From Microbacterium sp. (GTDB lineage Bacteria; Actinomycetota; Actinomycetes; Actinomycetales; Microbacteriaceae), in assembly GCA_003248655.1 (NCBI GenBank), contig QFPM01000014.1:1-64000 (forward strand): DNA of 64,000 bases. The letters run 5' to 3'. How positions within the stretch are numbered: position 1 is the first letter of the stretch; every line of letters starts with the position of its first letter. Below are positions 44,033-52,802 of this stretch, one piece after another. The notes beneath the pieces were generated by a model that did not search any database, was not told where the DNA came from, and was given only the letters and a program-made list of their open reading frames with translations. The translations under genes and the position numbers were made by a program.

Positions 44033-44464
44033 ATGGCCGAAGACGGATTCAGCGCAGACGAGCGCGCGGCGATGAAGCAGCGCGCCGAAGAGTTGCGCTC
44101 CACGAAGGGGCTCAAGGGCGCCGCGAAGCTCGCGAAGGAGCTCGAGGCGTGCGCCGACGCGATCGATGCGCTCACCGGGGTGGACGGCGACCTCGCCCGC
44201 GCCGTGCACCGCATCGTCGCCGACCTCGCGCCCGACCTCAACCCGAAGACGTTCTACGGGTTCCCCGCCTACGCGGCGGACGGGAAGGTCGTGATCTTCG
44301 TGCAGCCTGCGTCGAAGTTCGACACCCGGTATCCGACGGTCAACTTCACCGAGGACTCGCACCTCGACGACGGCGACATGTGGGCGACCTCGTTCGCCGT
44401 CGTGTCGGTGACGGATGCCGTCGAGCAGCGCATCCGCGAGCTCGTCGCGCGCGCGGTGGCGTGA
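44033..44464 (+). CDS. DUF1801/YdhG-like small protein
   Basis: The 143-residue protein has an N-terminal helical part (ERAAMKQRAEELRST) and a C-terminal domain with NPKTFYGFPAYAADGKVVIFVQPASKF. This resembles DUF1801/iron-chaperone-like proteins. AGAGAAGG 9 bases before this ATG supports it over the ATG at 44,024. Confidence 0.75.
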   Translation: MAEDGFSADERAAMKQRAEELRSTKGLKGAAKLAKELEACADAIDALTGVDGDLARAVHRIVADLAPDLNPKTFYGFPAYAADGKVVIFVQPASKFDTRYPTVNFTEDSHLDDGDMWATSFAVVSVTDAVEQRIRELVARAVA

Positions 44465-44561
44465 CGCGCATGGACTGAGCCCGACGGCGTCTCACCGCGG
44501 CATCCGTGCGACGACCTAGACTGGGTGGGTTCCCCTTCCGCCGAATCCTTGTGAGCATTTC

Positions 44562-45188
44562 GTGACCGACGCTGCGCCGCGCACCTTCGAGGTGCGGCAC
44601 CTGCAGCTCGGGCGCGCGCTGTTCGCGGCGATGGCGGCGATCATGGTCACCTTCTCGGCCGACCACTCGGCCCCCGTGGGGCTCGCGATCTTCAGCGGCT
44701 TCGCGATCGCGGCCGCGCTCCTCTTCTTTGCCGCCGCGTGGCTTGTCTACGGCGCGGGAGCGCGCGCCGTGCCGATTCTGCTCGGTGTTGTCAGCCTCGC
44801 CGCAGGGATGGCGACGGGCATCCCCGCGCTACGGTCGACGATCCTGTTCTTCGTTGTCGTGATCGCGTGGGCGGCGATCTCGGGTCTCATCGAGCTCATC
44901 GCCGGCATCCGTGCCCGCCGCACGGGCGACCCGGCGGCGCGCGACGCGATCCTGATCGGGGCGATCACCCTCGCTCTTGCGGTGGGCCTGCTGCTCGTGA
45001 ACCCTGCGTACAGCCTCGAGTACTTCATCAAGGATGCCGGCGCCACCTTCACCCTCACGGGCATCGTGATCGGCGTCGGGCTGTTCGGCGGCTACGCCGC
45101 GATCGTGGCGGTGTTCCTCGGCATCGCGGGGTTCTCTCCGCGCCGAGCGTCGGATGCCGTGGCCTCGCCCGCGGGAGAGACGGCATGA
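44562..45188 (+). CDS. DUF308/HdeD-like membrane protein
   Basis: The 208-residue protein has six membrane helices in three pairs (LFAAMAAIMVTF, LAIFSGFAIAAALLFFAAAWLVY, ILLGVVSLAAGMATG, ILFFVVVIAWAAISGLIELIAG). This matches the HdeD-like DUF308 layout. TAGACT at 44,517 suggests a leadered transcript. It is coupled to the next gene by ATGA. Confidence 0.8.
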   Translation: MTDAAPRTFEVRHLQLGRALFAAMAAIMVTFSADHSAPVGLAIFSGFAIAAALLFFAAAWLVYGAGARAVPILLGVVSLAAGMATGIPALRSTILFFVVVIAWAAISGLIELIAGIRARRTGDPAARDAILIGAITLALAVGLLLVNPAYSLEYFIKDAGATFTLTGIVIGVGLFGGYAAIVAVFLGIAGFSPRRASDAVASPAGETA

Positions 45189-45526
45189 GCGACGACGGCA
45201 CGCAGCATCGCCCGCCGACCCGGCGCGACCTCATGAAGCCTGTGCAGCTGCTCGGGTTCGCGTTCGCGGCAGCGGTGTTCGGCGGCGGCATCGCGCTCGT
45301 GTCGATGGGGTTCTTCCAAGACCTCAGCGGCGACGAGCGCTCGCACGTGCTGGTCGTGTCGCTCGTCGTCGCGGGAATCTCGTTCATCGCGACGCTCGTC
45401 ATCATCGCGTTGCTGATGCTCGCCGTCGACCCCGCGCAGGTCACGAAGCCGGTCGATCAGGGCGTGCTTCTGCCGCCGACGGATGACGACGAGGGCGACG
45501 CCCCGGCATCCGACCGCCGCGCGTAG
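45185..45526 (+). CDS. Two-helix small membrane protein
   Basis: The 113-residue protein has two membrane helices (VQLLGFAFAAAVFGGGIALVSMGFF and VLVVSLVVAGISFIATLVIIALLML, each in part) and an acidic C-terminus. It is a common conserved hypothetical protein in Microbacteriaceae, co-transcribed with the DUF308 gene. Function unknown. Confidence 0.75.
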   Translation: MSDDGTQHRPPTRRDLMKPVQLLGFAFAAAVFGGGIALVSMGFFQDLSGDERSHVLVVSLVVAGISFIATLVIIALLMLAVDPAQVTKPVDQGVLLPPTDDDEGDAPASDRRA

Positions 45527-45551
45527 CTGCGCCGCGGCATCCGCCGGTCGT

Positions 45552-45627
45552 AATTGCAAGGCCGCGCGCCAGACACGCCGCGTCGGGCGCACGCGGCACG
45601 GCGTGTCGCAGACGATCCCTTGCAGTT
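45552..45627. terminator. Nested palindrome between convergent genes
   Basis: AATTGCAAGG and CCTTGCAGTT (one mismatch) enclose an inner stem GACACGCCG with CGGCGTGTC. It sits between the two-helix membrane gene and purB on the opposite strand, so it can act as a bidirectional terminator. It may also belong to a repeat family. Confidence 0.55.
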
Positions 45628-45660
45628 CGGATGCGGCGCCGCGAGCGCGCGCAGACCCGC

Positions 45661-47046
45661 CTAGACCTCGCGGACGAGCTCGGCGGCGAGGCCGGTGTAG
45701 GTCGCGGGGGTGAGGGCGAGCAGGCGCTCCTTCGCGGCATCCCCGATGTCGAGCCCGCGTACGAACTCGGCAAGCTCCGCACCGCCGACGCGACGGCCGC
45801 GGGTGAGGTCCTTGAGGAGCGCGTAGGGGTCGGTGACCTGCGAGCGGCCGGCGACGATCTCGGCGCGCACGACCGTCTGGATCGCCTCCGCGAGCACCTC
45901 CCAGTTCGCGTCGAGGTCGGCCAGCAGCACCTCGCGCGCGAGGAGGATCTCTTTCAGCCCCCGCTCGAGGTTGTCGAGCGCGAGCATCGAGTGCCCGAAC
46001 GCGACCCCGATGTTGCGCTGCGTCGTCGAGTCGGTCAGGTCGCGCTGCATCCGGCTCGTGACGAGGGTGGATGCCAGGGTCTGGAACAGTCCGCCGGCGA
46101 TCTCGAGGTTCGCCTCGGCGTTCTCGAACCGGATCGGGTTGATCTTGTGCGGCATCGTCGACGAGCCGGTCGCTCCCGCGACGGGGATCTGCGCGAAGAA
46201 CCCCATCGAGATGTACGTCCAGATGTCGGTCGCGAGGTTGTGCAGGATGCCGCCGGCGTGCCGCACCCGGTCGTAGAGCTCGACCTGCCAGTCGTGCGAC
46301 TCGATCTGCGTCGTGAGCGGGTTGAAGTCGAGCCCGAGGCCCTCGATGAACTCCCGCGAGAGCGCGGGCCAGTCGACGTCGGGCGCGGCGGCGAGGTGCG
46401 CCGACCAGGTGCCGGTCGCGCCGGAGAACTTCGCGAGGTACTCGCCGCCCTCGATCTGCGCGACGACCCGCTCGAGGCGCTTCGCGAACACCGCGAGTTC
46501 CTTGCCCATCGTCGTGGGCGTCGCGGGCTGACCGTGCGTGCGCGAGAGCATCGCGGCATCCGCGTGCTCGTGGGCGAGGCGGCCGATCGACAGCGTGAGC
46601 GTTCGCGCCTTCGGCAGCCACACGTTCTCGACGGCGCGCTTGACGGTCAGGGCGTACGAGGCGGAGTTGATGTCCTCGCTCGTGCACGCGAAGTGCGTGA
46701 GCTCGGCGATGGCATCCAGACCCAGGGATGCCAGGCGGTCCCGCACCAGGTACTCGACAGCCTTCACGTCGTGGCGCGTCACCGCCTCCTTCTCGGCGAG
46801 CCAGGCGATCTCGGCTTGTCCGAAGTCGCGGTAGAGGGCGCGCAGGGAGTCCTTCTGGGCATCCGTGAGGGGGGCCGAGCCGAACAGTTCGCGGTCGGTG
46901 AGCGCGATGATCCACTCGACTTCGACCTCGACGCGGGCCCGGTTCAGACCCGCCTCGGACAGGTAGTCGGCGAGTCCGGCGACAGCGGCGCGGTAGCGGC
47001 CGTCGAGCGGACTCAGGGGCTGGTCAGGCAGGGACGCGGTGGTCAA
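45661..47046 (-). CDS. purB: Adenylosuccinate lyase
   Basis: The 461-residue protein has the fumarase/aspartase superfamily signature SSTMPHKINPIRFE, the catalytic histidine region SRTHGQPATPTTMGKEL and HFACTSEDINS. It acts twice in purine synthesis. The TTG at 47,046 is the best start by length and a GGAG upstream; an ATG 12 codons earlier is possible. It is the bacterial long type (E. coli PurB-like). Confidence 0.94.
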   Translation of the reverse strand: MTTASLPDQPLSPLDGRYRAAVAGLADYLSEAGLNRARVEVEVEWIIALTDRELFGSAPLTDAQKDSLRALYRDFGQAEIAWLAEKEAVTRHDVKAVEYLVRDRLASLGLDAIAELTHFACTSEDINSASYALTVKRAVENVWLPKARTLTLSIGRLAHEHADAAMLSRTHGQPATPTTMGKELAVFAKRLERVVAQIEGGEYLAKFSGATGTWSAHLAAAPDVDWPALSREFIEGLGLDFNPLTTQIESHDWQVELYDRVRHAGGILHNLATDIWTYISMGFFAQIPVAGATGSSTMPHKINPIRFENAEANLEIAGGLFQTLASTLVTSRMQRDLTDSTTQRNIGVAFGHSMLALDNLERGLKEILLAREVLLADLDANWEVLAEAIQTVVRAEIVAGRSQVTDPYALLKDLTRGRRVGGAELAEFVRGLDIGDAAKERLLALTPATYTGLAAELVREV

Positions 47047-47078
47047 GGCGCGGGGCTCCGATCGGTGACATCGGGCGC

Positions 47079-47600
47079 TCACGAAGAGGGTCGGATGGCG
47101 GGTTCGAGCTGCCGGAAGAGCGCCCGGCTGGCACTCTCGATCATACCGAGCACCTCATCGAACATCTCCGGCCCGGCGTAGTACGGATCGGGCACGTCGA
47201 GCGCTCCCGCGGCGCCCGCATCGAACGACAGCAGTAGGGCGAGCTTGTCGGCATCCTCGCCCGTGGGCGCCCAGCTCGTCAGGATCCGCTCGTGCGAGCG
47301 GTCGAGCGCGACGATGAGGTCGTTGCGGGCGAAGTCCTCGATCGCGAACTGCCGCGCCCGATGGCGCTCGCCGTCGTAGCCGCGGCGGCGCAGGGCATCG
47401 ATCGTGCGGGAGTCGGCGCGCTCGCCGACGTGCCAGTCGCCGGTGCCGGAGCTGCTGGATGCCACGTAGTCGCCCAGCCCCGAACGCTCGGTGAGATCGC
47501 GGAAGACGACTTCTGCCATCGGCGAGCGGCAGATGTTGCCGGTGCACACAAAGGCGATCCGGAACGGCTCTACACGGCTCGGCACGTCTCTATCTTGCAT
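47079..47600 (-). CDS. Low-molecular-weight protein tyrosine phosphatase
   Basis: The protein of about 173 residues has the phosphate loop FVCTGNICRSPMAE with the catalytic cysteine and arginine, and the general-acid segment VPDPYYAG. It dephosphorylates tyrosine, or in some bacteria arsenate-related or polysaccharide-control substrates. The start is uncertain: ATG 47,600, GTG 47,585 or a later GTG. Three TGCATC repeats overlap its 5' end. Confidence 0.9.
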   Translation of the reverse strand: MQDRDVPSRVEPFRIAFVCTGNICRSPMAEVVFRDLTERSGLGDYVASSSSGTGDWHVGERADSRTIDALRRRGYDGERHRARQFAIEDFARNDLIVALDRSHERILTSWAPTGEDADKLALLLSFDAGAAGALDVPDPYYAGPEMFDEVLGMIESASRALFRQLEPAIRPSS

Positions 47601-47642
47601 CCGCGGGGCGCGTCCTGCATCTGCGTGGGTTTCTGTTGCATC
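47595..47642. repeat. Three phased TGCATC direct repeats
   Basis: TTGCATCCGCG, CTGCATCTGCG and TTGCATCGGCG begin at 47,595, 47,615 and 47,636. That is 20 and 21 bases apart, close to two helical turns. They overlap the phosphatase start and lie in the divergent region towards 47,793. They may be a regulator-binding array or repetitive coding sequence. Confidence 0.45.
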
Positions 47643-47792
47643 GGCGGGCCCGCTGCCCGCGTTCACGGGGACTGCCGCGGGTCCCCCGTGGTCGGCACGT
47701 GGCCTCCTCCCCAGGCGGGCAGATCGCGAAACTGTCCACCGATCGGTGCTGCACGCTCCCACGGCGCGGCCCGGCACGGCACGATCGGGGCC

Positions 47793-48068
47793 ATGTACCG
47801 GTACACACAGTCTCCGACCCTTGACGCGATCGCGGTGGCGCGGGGCCTCCTCGACGTCGCCGACGGTGATGCCGACGCCCTCCGCGGAACGGTCGTCGCG
47901 CTCGCCGACGCGACCGACTGGCAGGCGCGCGCGACCGCCGGGTACTGCGCGGGCATCGCCGCGCTCGCGGGCGACGTGCGCATGCTCGCCGGGCGCATCG
48001 CATCGGCGCTGCTCGATCTGGCGATCGCCGAGCGCCTCGAGGTCGCCCGCGCGGGAGCGGAGGGCTGA
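47793..48068 (+). CDS. Small helical protein paired with a hydrolase
   Basis: The 91-residue protein has no signal peptide and is predicted almost wholly helical (AIAVARGLLDVADGDADALR, then WQARATAGYCAGIAALAGDV). Size and position recall WXG100-like partners, but a WxG motif is absent. It is followed after 4 bases by a lipase-like gene. Unrecognised; no function proposed. Confidence 0.6.
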   Translation: MYRYTQSPTLDAIAVARGLLDVADGDADALRGTVVALADATDWQARATAGYCAGIAALAGDVRMLAGRIASALLDLAIAERLEVARAGAEG

Positions 48069-48072
48069 GCAC

Positions 48073-49386
48073 GTGGCGACCGACGACGACGCACTGGACA
48101 TCCGCAGCGGCGGCATCGTGGCCGTCGACACCGAGTCGCTTCGCGACGCGTCGGCGCGGCTCCGACTCGTCGCGGGGGAGGCCGACGGCATCCGAGAGGC
48201 GCTCGCGAAGGCGTCGCGCACGCTCCTCTACGCGGGCGTCGCGATCCGAACGCCGGAGGACGAGGCGGCGGATGCCGCGGCGCGAGCGCGCCGGCTCGCC
48301 GACGACCTCACGACGATGGCCGACACGTACGAGGTCGCCGAGCTCGTCGCGGCGGCGGAGATCGCGCGCGCGAGCGGCGACGCGGAGCTCGAGAACATGC
48401 TCCGCGGGCGAGCGCTCGAGCTCGTCGGCGAGAACCCGGTCGTCCTGAGCAGGCTCGCCGCCGCGGCGCTCGACTGGCGCACGCAGAACGCCTCGGCGCT
48501 CTCTCGGCAGTTCGGCCCGGGCCTTCCGGCGGGTATGACACCCGGCCTCGACATCCTCGCGATGTTCGCGACGGGTCTCGTCGGGCTGCTCGGCCGTGGC
48601 CCGGTGCCGCGCGGCGAGCGACTCACGGGCGAACCCGCCCCCGTGGTGGTGACACCCGTCGCGCGGGGCAGAACGTCGCCGCCCACCACGCTCGTTCAGC
48701 TGGTCGACCGCATCCCCGCCGGCGACGGACGGGTGCGGGTCGAGCGATACACGATGCCCGACGGCTCCGCCCGGTTCGTCACCTATGTTGCGGGGTCGGC
48801 GTTCGACGGCCCCGACGACGAAGCGTGGGATATGGCATCGAACCTGCAGCTCTACGAGGGCGAGCACGGCGCGTCATACGATGCGGTGCAGACCGCGCTG
48901 GTCGCCGCGGGAGCGCAGCCGGGCGACGCCGTCGACTTCGTCGGGTACTCCCAGGGCGGAATGGTCGCATCCCTCCTCGCGCTGCAGAGCGAATACGACG
49001 TGGCCCTGCTCGTGACCTTCGGCGATCCCGTGCAGGCGGATGTCCCGGACAACACGCTGAGTGTCGCCGTTCGGCACGATGACGATCTCGTGTCGACGCT
49101 CGCGGGAGGCGGCTACGCGGCGGGAGTGGGAGCCGAGGGCAGCTTCGTGGCGTCGCGCGAGACCTCGGGTTCCGCGCTCACCGGTGACGGTGCGTTCGGC
49201 CCGCACGGGCTCGACGCCTACCGCGACACGGCGAGCCTGCTCGATGGCTCTCCCGACCCGCGGATGGATGCCGTGCGCGGCAGGCTTGCGCCGCTGTCCG
49301 AGGCGACGTCTGTGGCCGCCACCGTCTACGGCGCATCGCGCGACGCGCCGCCCCGGCTCAGCGCTTCAGCTGAGGGCGGAGGATGA
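48073..49386 (+). CDS. Alpha/beta hydrolase with helical N-terminal domain
   Basis: The 437-residue protein has a long helical N-terminus (about 1-130), a linker and an alpha/beta hydrolase part with the nucleophile elbow VDFVGYSQGGMVAS and the strand VALLVTFGDPVQ. The order recalls actinobacterial proteins in which a WXG-like region precedes a lipase or peptidoglycan hydrolase. The last 29 bases overlap a convergent membrane gene. Confidence 0.7.
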   Translation: MATDDDALDIRSGGIVAVDTESLRDASARLRLVAGEADGIREALAKASRTLLYAGVAIRTPEDEAADAAARARRLADDLTTMADTYEVAELVAAAEIARASGDAELENMLRGRALELVGENPVVLSRLAAAALDWRTQNASALSRQFGPGLPAGMTPGLDILAMFATGLVGLLGRGPVPRGERLTGEPAPVVVTPVARGRTSPPTTLVQLVDRIPAGDGRVRVERYTMPDGSARFVTYVAGSAFDGPDDEAWDMASNLQLYEGEHGASYDAVQTALVAAGAQPGDAVDFVGYSQGGMVASLLALQSEYDVALLVTFGDPVQADVPDNTLSVAVRHDDDLVSTLAGGGYAAGVGAEGSFVASRETSGSALTGDGAFGPHGLDAYRDTASLLDGSPDPRMDAVRGRLAPLSEATSVAATVYGASRDAPPRLSASAEGGG

Positions 49387-49750
49387 TGCCGAAGATCCAG
49401 TTGATGAGCGAGATGACGAGCGCCGCGACGACCCCGACCCAGAAGTCGCCGAGCGACAGGCCCCAGCCCCACCAGGCGGTGAACCACGCCGTGATCCACA
49501 GCAGCAGGCCGTTGATGACCAGCGAGATGAGGCCGAGCGTGAGGATGTAGAGCGGGAACGCCACGATCTTGATGACCGTGCCGATGATGGTGTTGACGAT
49601 CGCGAACACCGCGGCGACCGCGAGCAGCGTCAGAACGAGCTGCAGCGTCTCGCCGGGTGGGAACGGGGTGACCACGACCTGCAGGGCAGTGAGCAACGTC
49701 ACGACCCAGATCGCGAAAGCGTTGACGACGACACGGATGAGAAAGCGCAT
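49358..49750 (-). CDS. Phage-holin-4-like (PF04020) membrane protein
   Basis: The 130-residue protein has four membrane helices with the family pattern FLIRVVVNAFAIWVVTLL, AVFAIVNTIIGTVIKIV, YILTLGLISLVINGLLLW and WVGVVAALVISLINWIFG. It is a widespread membrane protein, usually not a true phage holin. Its 3' end overlaps the opposite gene. Confidence 0.85.
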   Translation of the reverse strand: MRFLIRVVVNAFAIWVVTLLTALQVVVTPFPPGETLQLVLTLLAVAAVFAIVNTIIGTVIKIVAFPLYILTLGLISLVINGLLLWITAWFTAWWGWGLSLGDFWVGVVAALVISLINWIFGIILRPQLKR

Positions 49751-49757
49751 GGTCGAC

Positions 49758-50126
49758 TCAGTCTCGCACGGAGTGCGTGCGCAGGCTATCGGCGATGTCG
49801 GCCAGCTCGAGCTTGCTCTGCGCCACCGCGAGCACGAGGTCGAACGCCTCATCGTTGGTCAGTGTCACCTGCACCCCGTTGATGCTGAGGAAGGCGAAGG
49901 TGAGGTAGAGCGAGAGCCGCTTGTTCCCGTCGAAGAGCGGGTGATTCTGCGCCAGCGATGAGAAGAGCGCCGCAGCCTTGTCGAAGAGGTCGGGGTAGGC
50001 CTCCTGGCCGAACATCGCTGCCGACGGTCTCGCCAGAGCAGAGAACAGCAGGCCTTCGTCGCGCACGTGCAGACCGAGCTTGGCGATGACGGCTATCGCC
50101 TGCTCGGGACCGATGTACTCGATCAC
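49758..50126 (-). CDS. Doc-type Fic toxin
   Basis: The 122-residue Fic-fold protein has the Doc motif HPLFDGNKRLSL and the preceding FGQEAYPDLFDKAAALFSS helix. Doc toxins phosphorylate and block EF-Tu. It overlaps its antitoxin by 4 bases in the usual order. Confidence 0.9.
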   Translation of the reverse strand: MIEYIGPEQAIAVIAKLGLHVRDEGLLFSALARPSAAMFGQEAYPDLFDKAAALFSSLAQNHPLFDGNKRLSLYLTFAFLSINGVQVTLTNDEAFDLVLAVAQSKLELADIADSLRTHSVRD

Positions 50127-50329
50127 GCGTCTTCGAGGCGGCGGAGGGTCTCGGCGTACCGCGTGGTGATGCCATCCACGGCTGCAAGCACTCGCGCCGT
50201 CTTCGACTCAGAGTCGACGAACCGAGCACTCGCCTCGATCAGGAGCGCATGCTTCGACGTGTGGCGCTCCGCCGCCAGCTCCTCGAGGCGCGCGTCGAGC
50301 TCTTCAGGAAGTCGCAGTGTCATAGCCAT
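50123..50329 (-). CDS. Ribbon-helix-helix antitoxin of the Doc module
   Basis: The 68-residue protein starts with MAMTLRLPEELDARLEELA, a ribbon-helix-helix DNA-binding segment, and ends with a region that would neutralise the toxin. Palindromes abut its start codon, indicating autoregulation. Confidence 0.85.
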   Translation of the reverse strand: MAMTLRLPEELDARLEELAAERHTSKHALLIEASARFVDSESKTARVLAAVDGITTRYAETLRRLEDA

Positions 50330-50358
50330 ACCGAAATGGTATCACTACCGATTCGGTA
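50328..50358. promoter_or_regulatory. Two-dyad operator of the Doc antitoxin module
   Basis: ATACC-GAAAT-GGTAT at 50,328-50,342 and TACCG-ATT-CGGTA at 50,346-50,358 lie side by side, 17 bp centre to centre. They touch the antitoxin start codon, as expected for a ribbon-helix-helix autorepressor. Confidence 0.65.
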
Positions 50359-50407
50359 TCACAATGGCGCCGACGGCGAATGCGGCGGACGCTCGTAGAC
50401 TCAAGGC

Positions 50408-51472
50408 GTGACCGACCTGCCCGTCCGCATCCGTCCCGAGATCGCCGCGCTGCCCGCCTATCAACAGGGCCGCCAGGCCGGCGCCGACGCGTTCAAGCTC
50501 TCGAGCAATGAGAACCCGTTCGATCCGCTGCCGGGCGTCCTCGAGGCCGCTGGCGCCGCGACGGCGTTCAACCGCTACCCCGATGCCTCATCTCCCCGGT
50601 TGCGCGCGCGCCTCGCGGAGCGGTTCGGGGTCTCCGACGACTCCGTCCACGTCACCGCCGGGTCGGTGTCGGTCCTGTACCAGCTCGCGCAGGCGACGAG
50701 CGGTCCGGGCGACGAGATCCTCTTCTCGTGGCGGTCGTTCGAGGCGTACCCGGGCCTTGCGGTCGTCGCCGGCTCGACCGCCGTGCGCGTGGCGAACACG
50801 GCATCCGGCGGCCACGACCTCGAGGCGATGGCGGATGCCGTCACCGATCGCACCCGCATGGTCATCGTCTGCAGCCCGAACAACCCGACCGGACCGGTCG
50901 TGACCCAGGCGGCGTTCGACGCGTTCCTCGCGCGCGTGCCGAGCGACCTGCTCGTCGTGCTCGACGAGGCGTACGCCGAGTTCGTCACCGCCCCCGACGC
51001 CGTCGACGGCGCGGCGGTCATCGCGGCCGGGCACCCGAACGTCGTCGTCCTGCGCACCTTCTCGAAGGCGTACGGCCTCGCGGGCCTGCGCGTCGGGTAC
51101 GCGATCGGCGACCCCGGCATCCTCTCCGCCGCGCGGACCACCGGCATCCCCCTCTCCGTCACGGCGCACGCCGAAGCGGCGGCGCTCGCGAGCTTGGATG
51201 CCGAGGACGAGCTGCTCGCGCGCGTTCGCGAGCTGACGGCGCGCCGCGACGCCCTCGCCGCGCGACTGCGCGAGGTCGGCTGGGACGTCCCCGACGCACA
51301 GGGCAACTTCGTGTGGCTGCCCGCGGGCGATCGTGCGCTCGAGGTCGCCGAGGCCTTCGTGGATGCAGGCCTCATCGTGCGCCCGTTCGCGGGTGACGGC
51401 GTGCGCATCTCGATCGGCGAGCACGGGTCGATCGACCGCGTCGTCGCGGTCGCGGCATCCGTCGCGCCCTAG
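50408..51472 (+). CDS. hisC: Histidinol-phosphate/aromatic aminotransferase
   Basis: The 354-residue fold-type I PLP enzyme has KLSSNENPFDP at the start, VVLDEAYAEF, and the lysine motif RTFSKAYGLAGLRVGYA. TAGACT at 50,396-50,401 lies 6 bases before the GTG. It may transaminate histidinol phosphate or aromatic acids. Its position before the oxoacid dehydrogenase operon could mean a role in amino acid transamination there. Confidence 0.9.
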   Translation: MTDLPVRIRPEIAALPAYQQGRQAGADAFKLSSNENPFDPLPGVLEAAGAATAFNRYPDASSPRLRARLAERFGVSDDSVHVTAGSVSVLYQLAQATSGPGDEILFSWRSFEAYPGLAVVAGSTAVRVANTASGGHDLEAMADAVTDRTRMVIVCSPNNPTGPVVTQAAFDAFLARVPSDLLVVLDEAYAEFVTAPDAVDGAAVIAAGHPNVVVLRTFSKAYGLAGLRVGYAIGDPGILSAARTTGIPLSVTAHAEAAALASLDAEDELLARVRELTARRDALAARLREVGWDVPDAQGNFVWLPAGDRALEVAEAFVDAGLIVRPFAGDGVRISIGEHGSIDRVVAVAASVAP

Positions 51473-51494
51473 TCTGCTCCGCGCGACCTTCGCA

Positions 51495-51555
51495 CCTCAC
51501 TTGCCAGCTCGCGCGGTAATGGAGCGTGAGTTCCCGCACCAACTGGCGAATGAGG
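51495..51555. repeat. Imperfect intergenic palindrome
   Basis: CCTCACTTGCCAG at 51,495-51,507 pairs with CTGGCGAATGAGG at 51,543-51,555 with two mismatches. It lies between hisC and the dehydrogenase operon. It may terminate hisC or be one of a scattered repeat family. Confidence 0.45.
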
Positions 51556-51662
51556 CCGCGTCGGCCCCCGCGGGGCGCCTTGTCTCGAGTCGACGGCGGT
51601 TCGCGGCATCCGTTGTGCCGCTCATGCAGAAGTGCGCATGCGTTCGGGTTTAGCGTGGAGTA

Positions 51663-52802
51663 ATGACCTCGCCCGACGATCCGGCACTGGTGCGCGTTCT
51701 GGCAGCCGACGGCACGTTCGCGCCGTCGCCCGAAGCGGAACGCTATCTTCCGCTGATCGACTCGCTCACCGACGCTGAGCTCGAGACCTTCTACCGCGAC
51801 ATGGTCATCGTGCGCGCCTTCGACCGGCAGGCCACGAACCTGCAGCGGCAGGGCCAGCTCGCGCTCTGGCCGCCGTCGCTCGGGCAGGAAGCCGCGCAGG
51901 TCGGGTCCGTGCGCGCGGCGCGCCCGCAGGACCACCTTTTCCCGTCGTACCGCGAGCACGTCGTCGCGACAACCCGCGGCGTCGACCCCATCGACATCAT
52001 CCGCGTCATGCGTGGGCTCAGCCACGGCGGCTGGGACCCGACCGACCCGAAGAACGGCAACGTCCGCATCTACACGCTCGTGCTCGGGTCTCAGACGCTG
52101 CACGCGACGGGATTCGGCATTGGCCTCGTCTTCGATGGACGCTGCGGCACCGGTGACCCCGACCGCGACGAGGCGGTCGTCGTCTACTACGGCGACGGGG
52201 CCTCGAGCCAGGGTGATGTGCACGAGGCGATGGTCTTCGCGAACACGTACCGCACGCCCGAGGTCTTCTTCCTGCAGAACAACCACTGGGCCATCTCGGT
52301 GCCTGTCGCCACCCAGTCGCGTGCGCCGCTCTACCAGCGCGCGCAGGGCTATGGGATGCCGTCGACCCTCGTCGACGGGAACGACGTGCTCGCCAGCTGG
52401 GCCGTCTCGAAGCTCGCGCTCGACGAGGCGCGCGCGGGCGGCGGGCCGCAGGCGATTGAGGCGATCACGTACCGCATGGGCGCGCACACGACGAGCGACG
52501 ACCCGACGAAGTACCGCACTTCCGACGAAGAGGCCGCGTGGGCGCTGCGTGACCCGATCCTGCGCATGCGCGCGTACCTCGAGGGGCGGGGCGCCGCGGC
52601 ATCCTTCTTCGATGGGGTGGATGCCGAGGCATCCGCCTACGCAGACGACGTGCGCGTGCGCACGAACGAACTCGGTGCGCTCGAACCGTCCTCGATGTTC
52701 GCGCACGTGTACTCGGACGCACACCCCCTGATCGCCGAGCAGGCCCAGTGGCTCGAGCAGTACGAGGCCTCGTTCGCCGGGGCCGAGGGAGGCGCGCGAT
52801 GA
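51663..52802 (+). CDS. bkdA: 2-oxoacid dehydrogenase E1 component, alpha subunit
   Basis: The 379-residue protein has the thiamine diphosphate motif YYGDGASSQGDVHEAMVFAN and the substrate-channel region HYGAHTT-like MGAHTTSDDPTKYR. The size and pattern fit branched-chain 2-oxoacid dehydrogenase; actinobacteria use an AceE-type E1 for pyruvate. TAGCGT 6 bases before the ATG gives a leaderless start. Coupled by ATGA to the beta subunit gene. Confidence 0.9.
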   Translation: MTSPDDPALVRVLAADGTFAPSPEAERYLPLIDSLTDAELETFYRDMVIVRAFDRQATNLQRQGQLALWPPSLGQEAAQVGSVRAARPQDHLFPSYREHVVATTRGVDPIDIIRVMRGLSHGGWDPTDPKNGNVRIYTLVLGSQTLHATGFGIGLVFDGRCGTGDPDRDEAVVVYYGDGASSQGDVHEAMVFANTYRTPEVFFLQNNHWAISVPVATQSRAPLYQRAQGYGMPSTLVDGNDVLASWAVSKLALDEARAGGGPQAIEAITYRMGAHTTSDDPTKYRTSDEEAAWALRDPILRMRAYLEGRGAAASFFDGVDAEASAYADDVRVRTNELGALEPSSMFAHVYSDAHPLIAEQAQWLEQYEASFAGAEGGAR

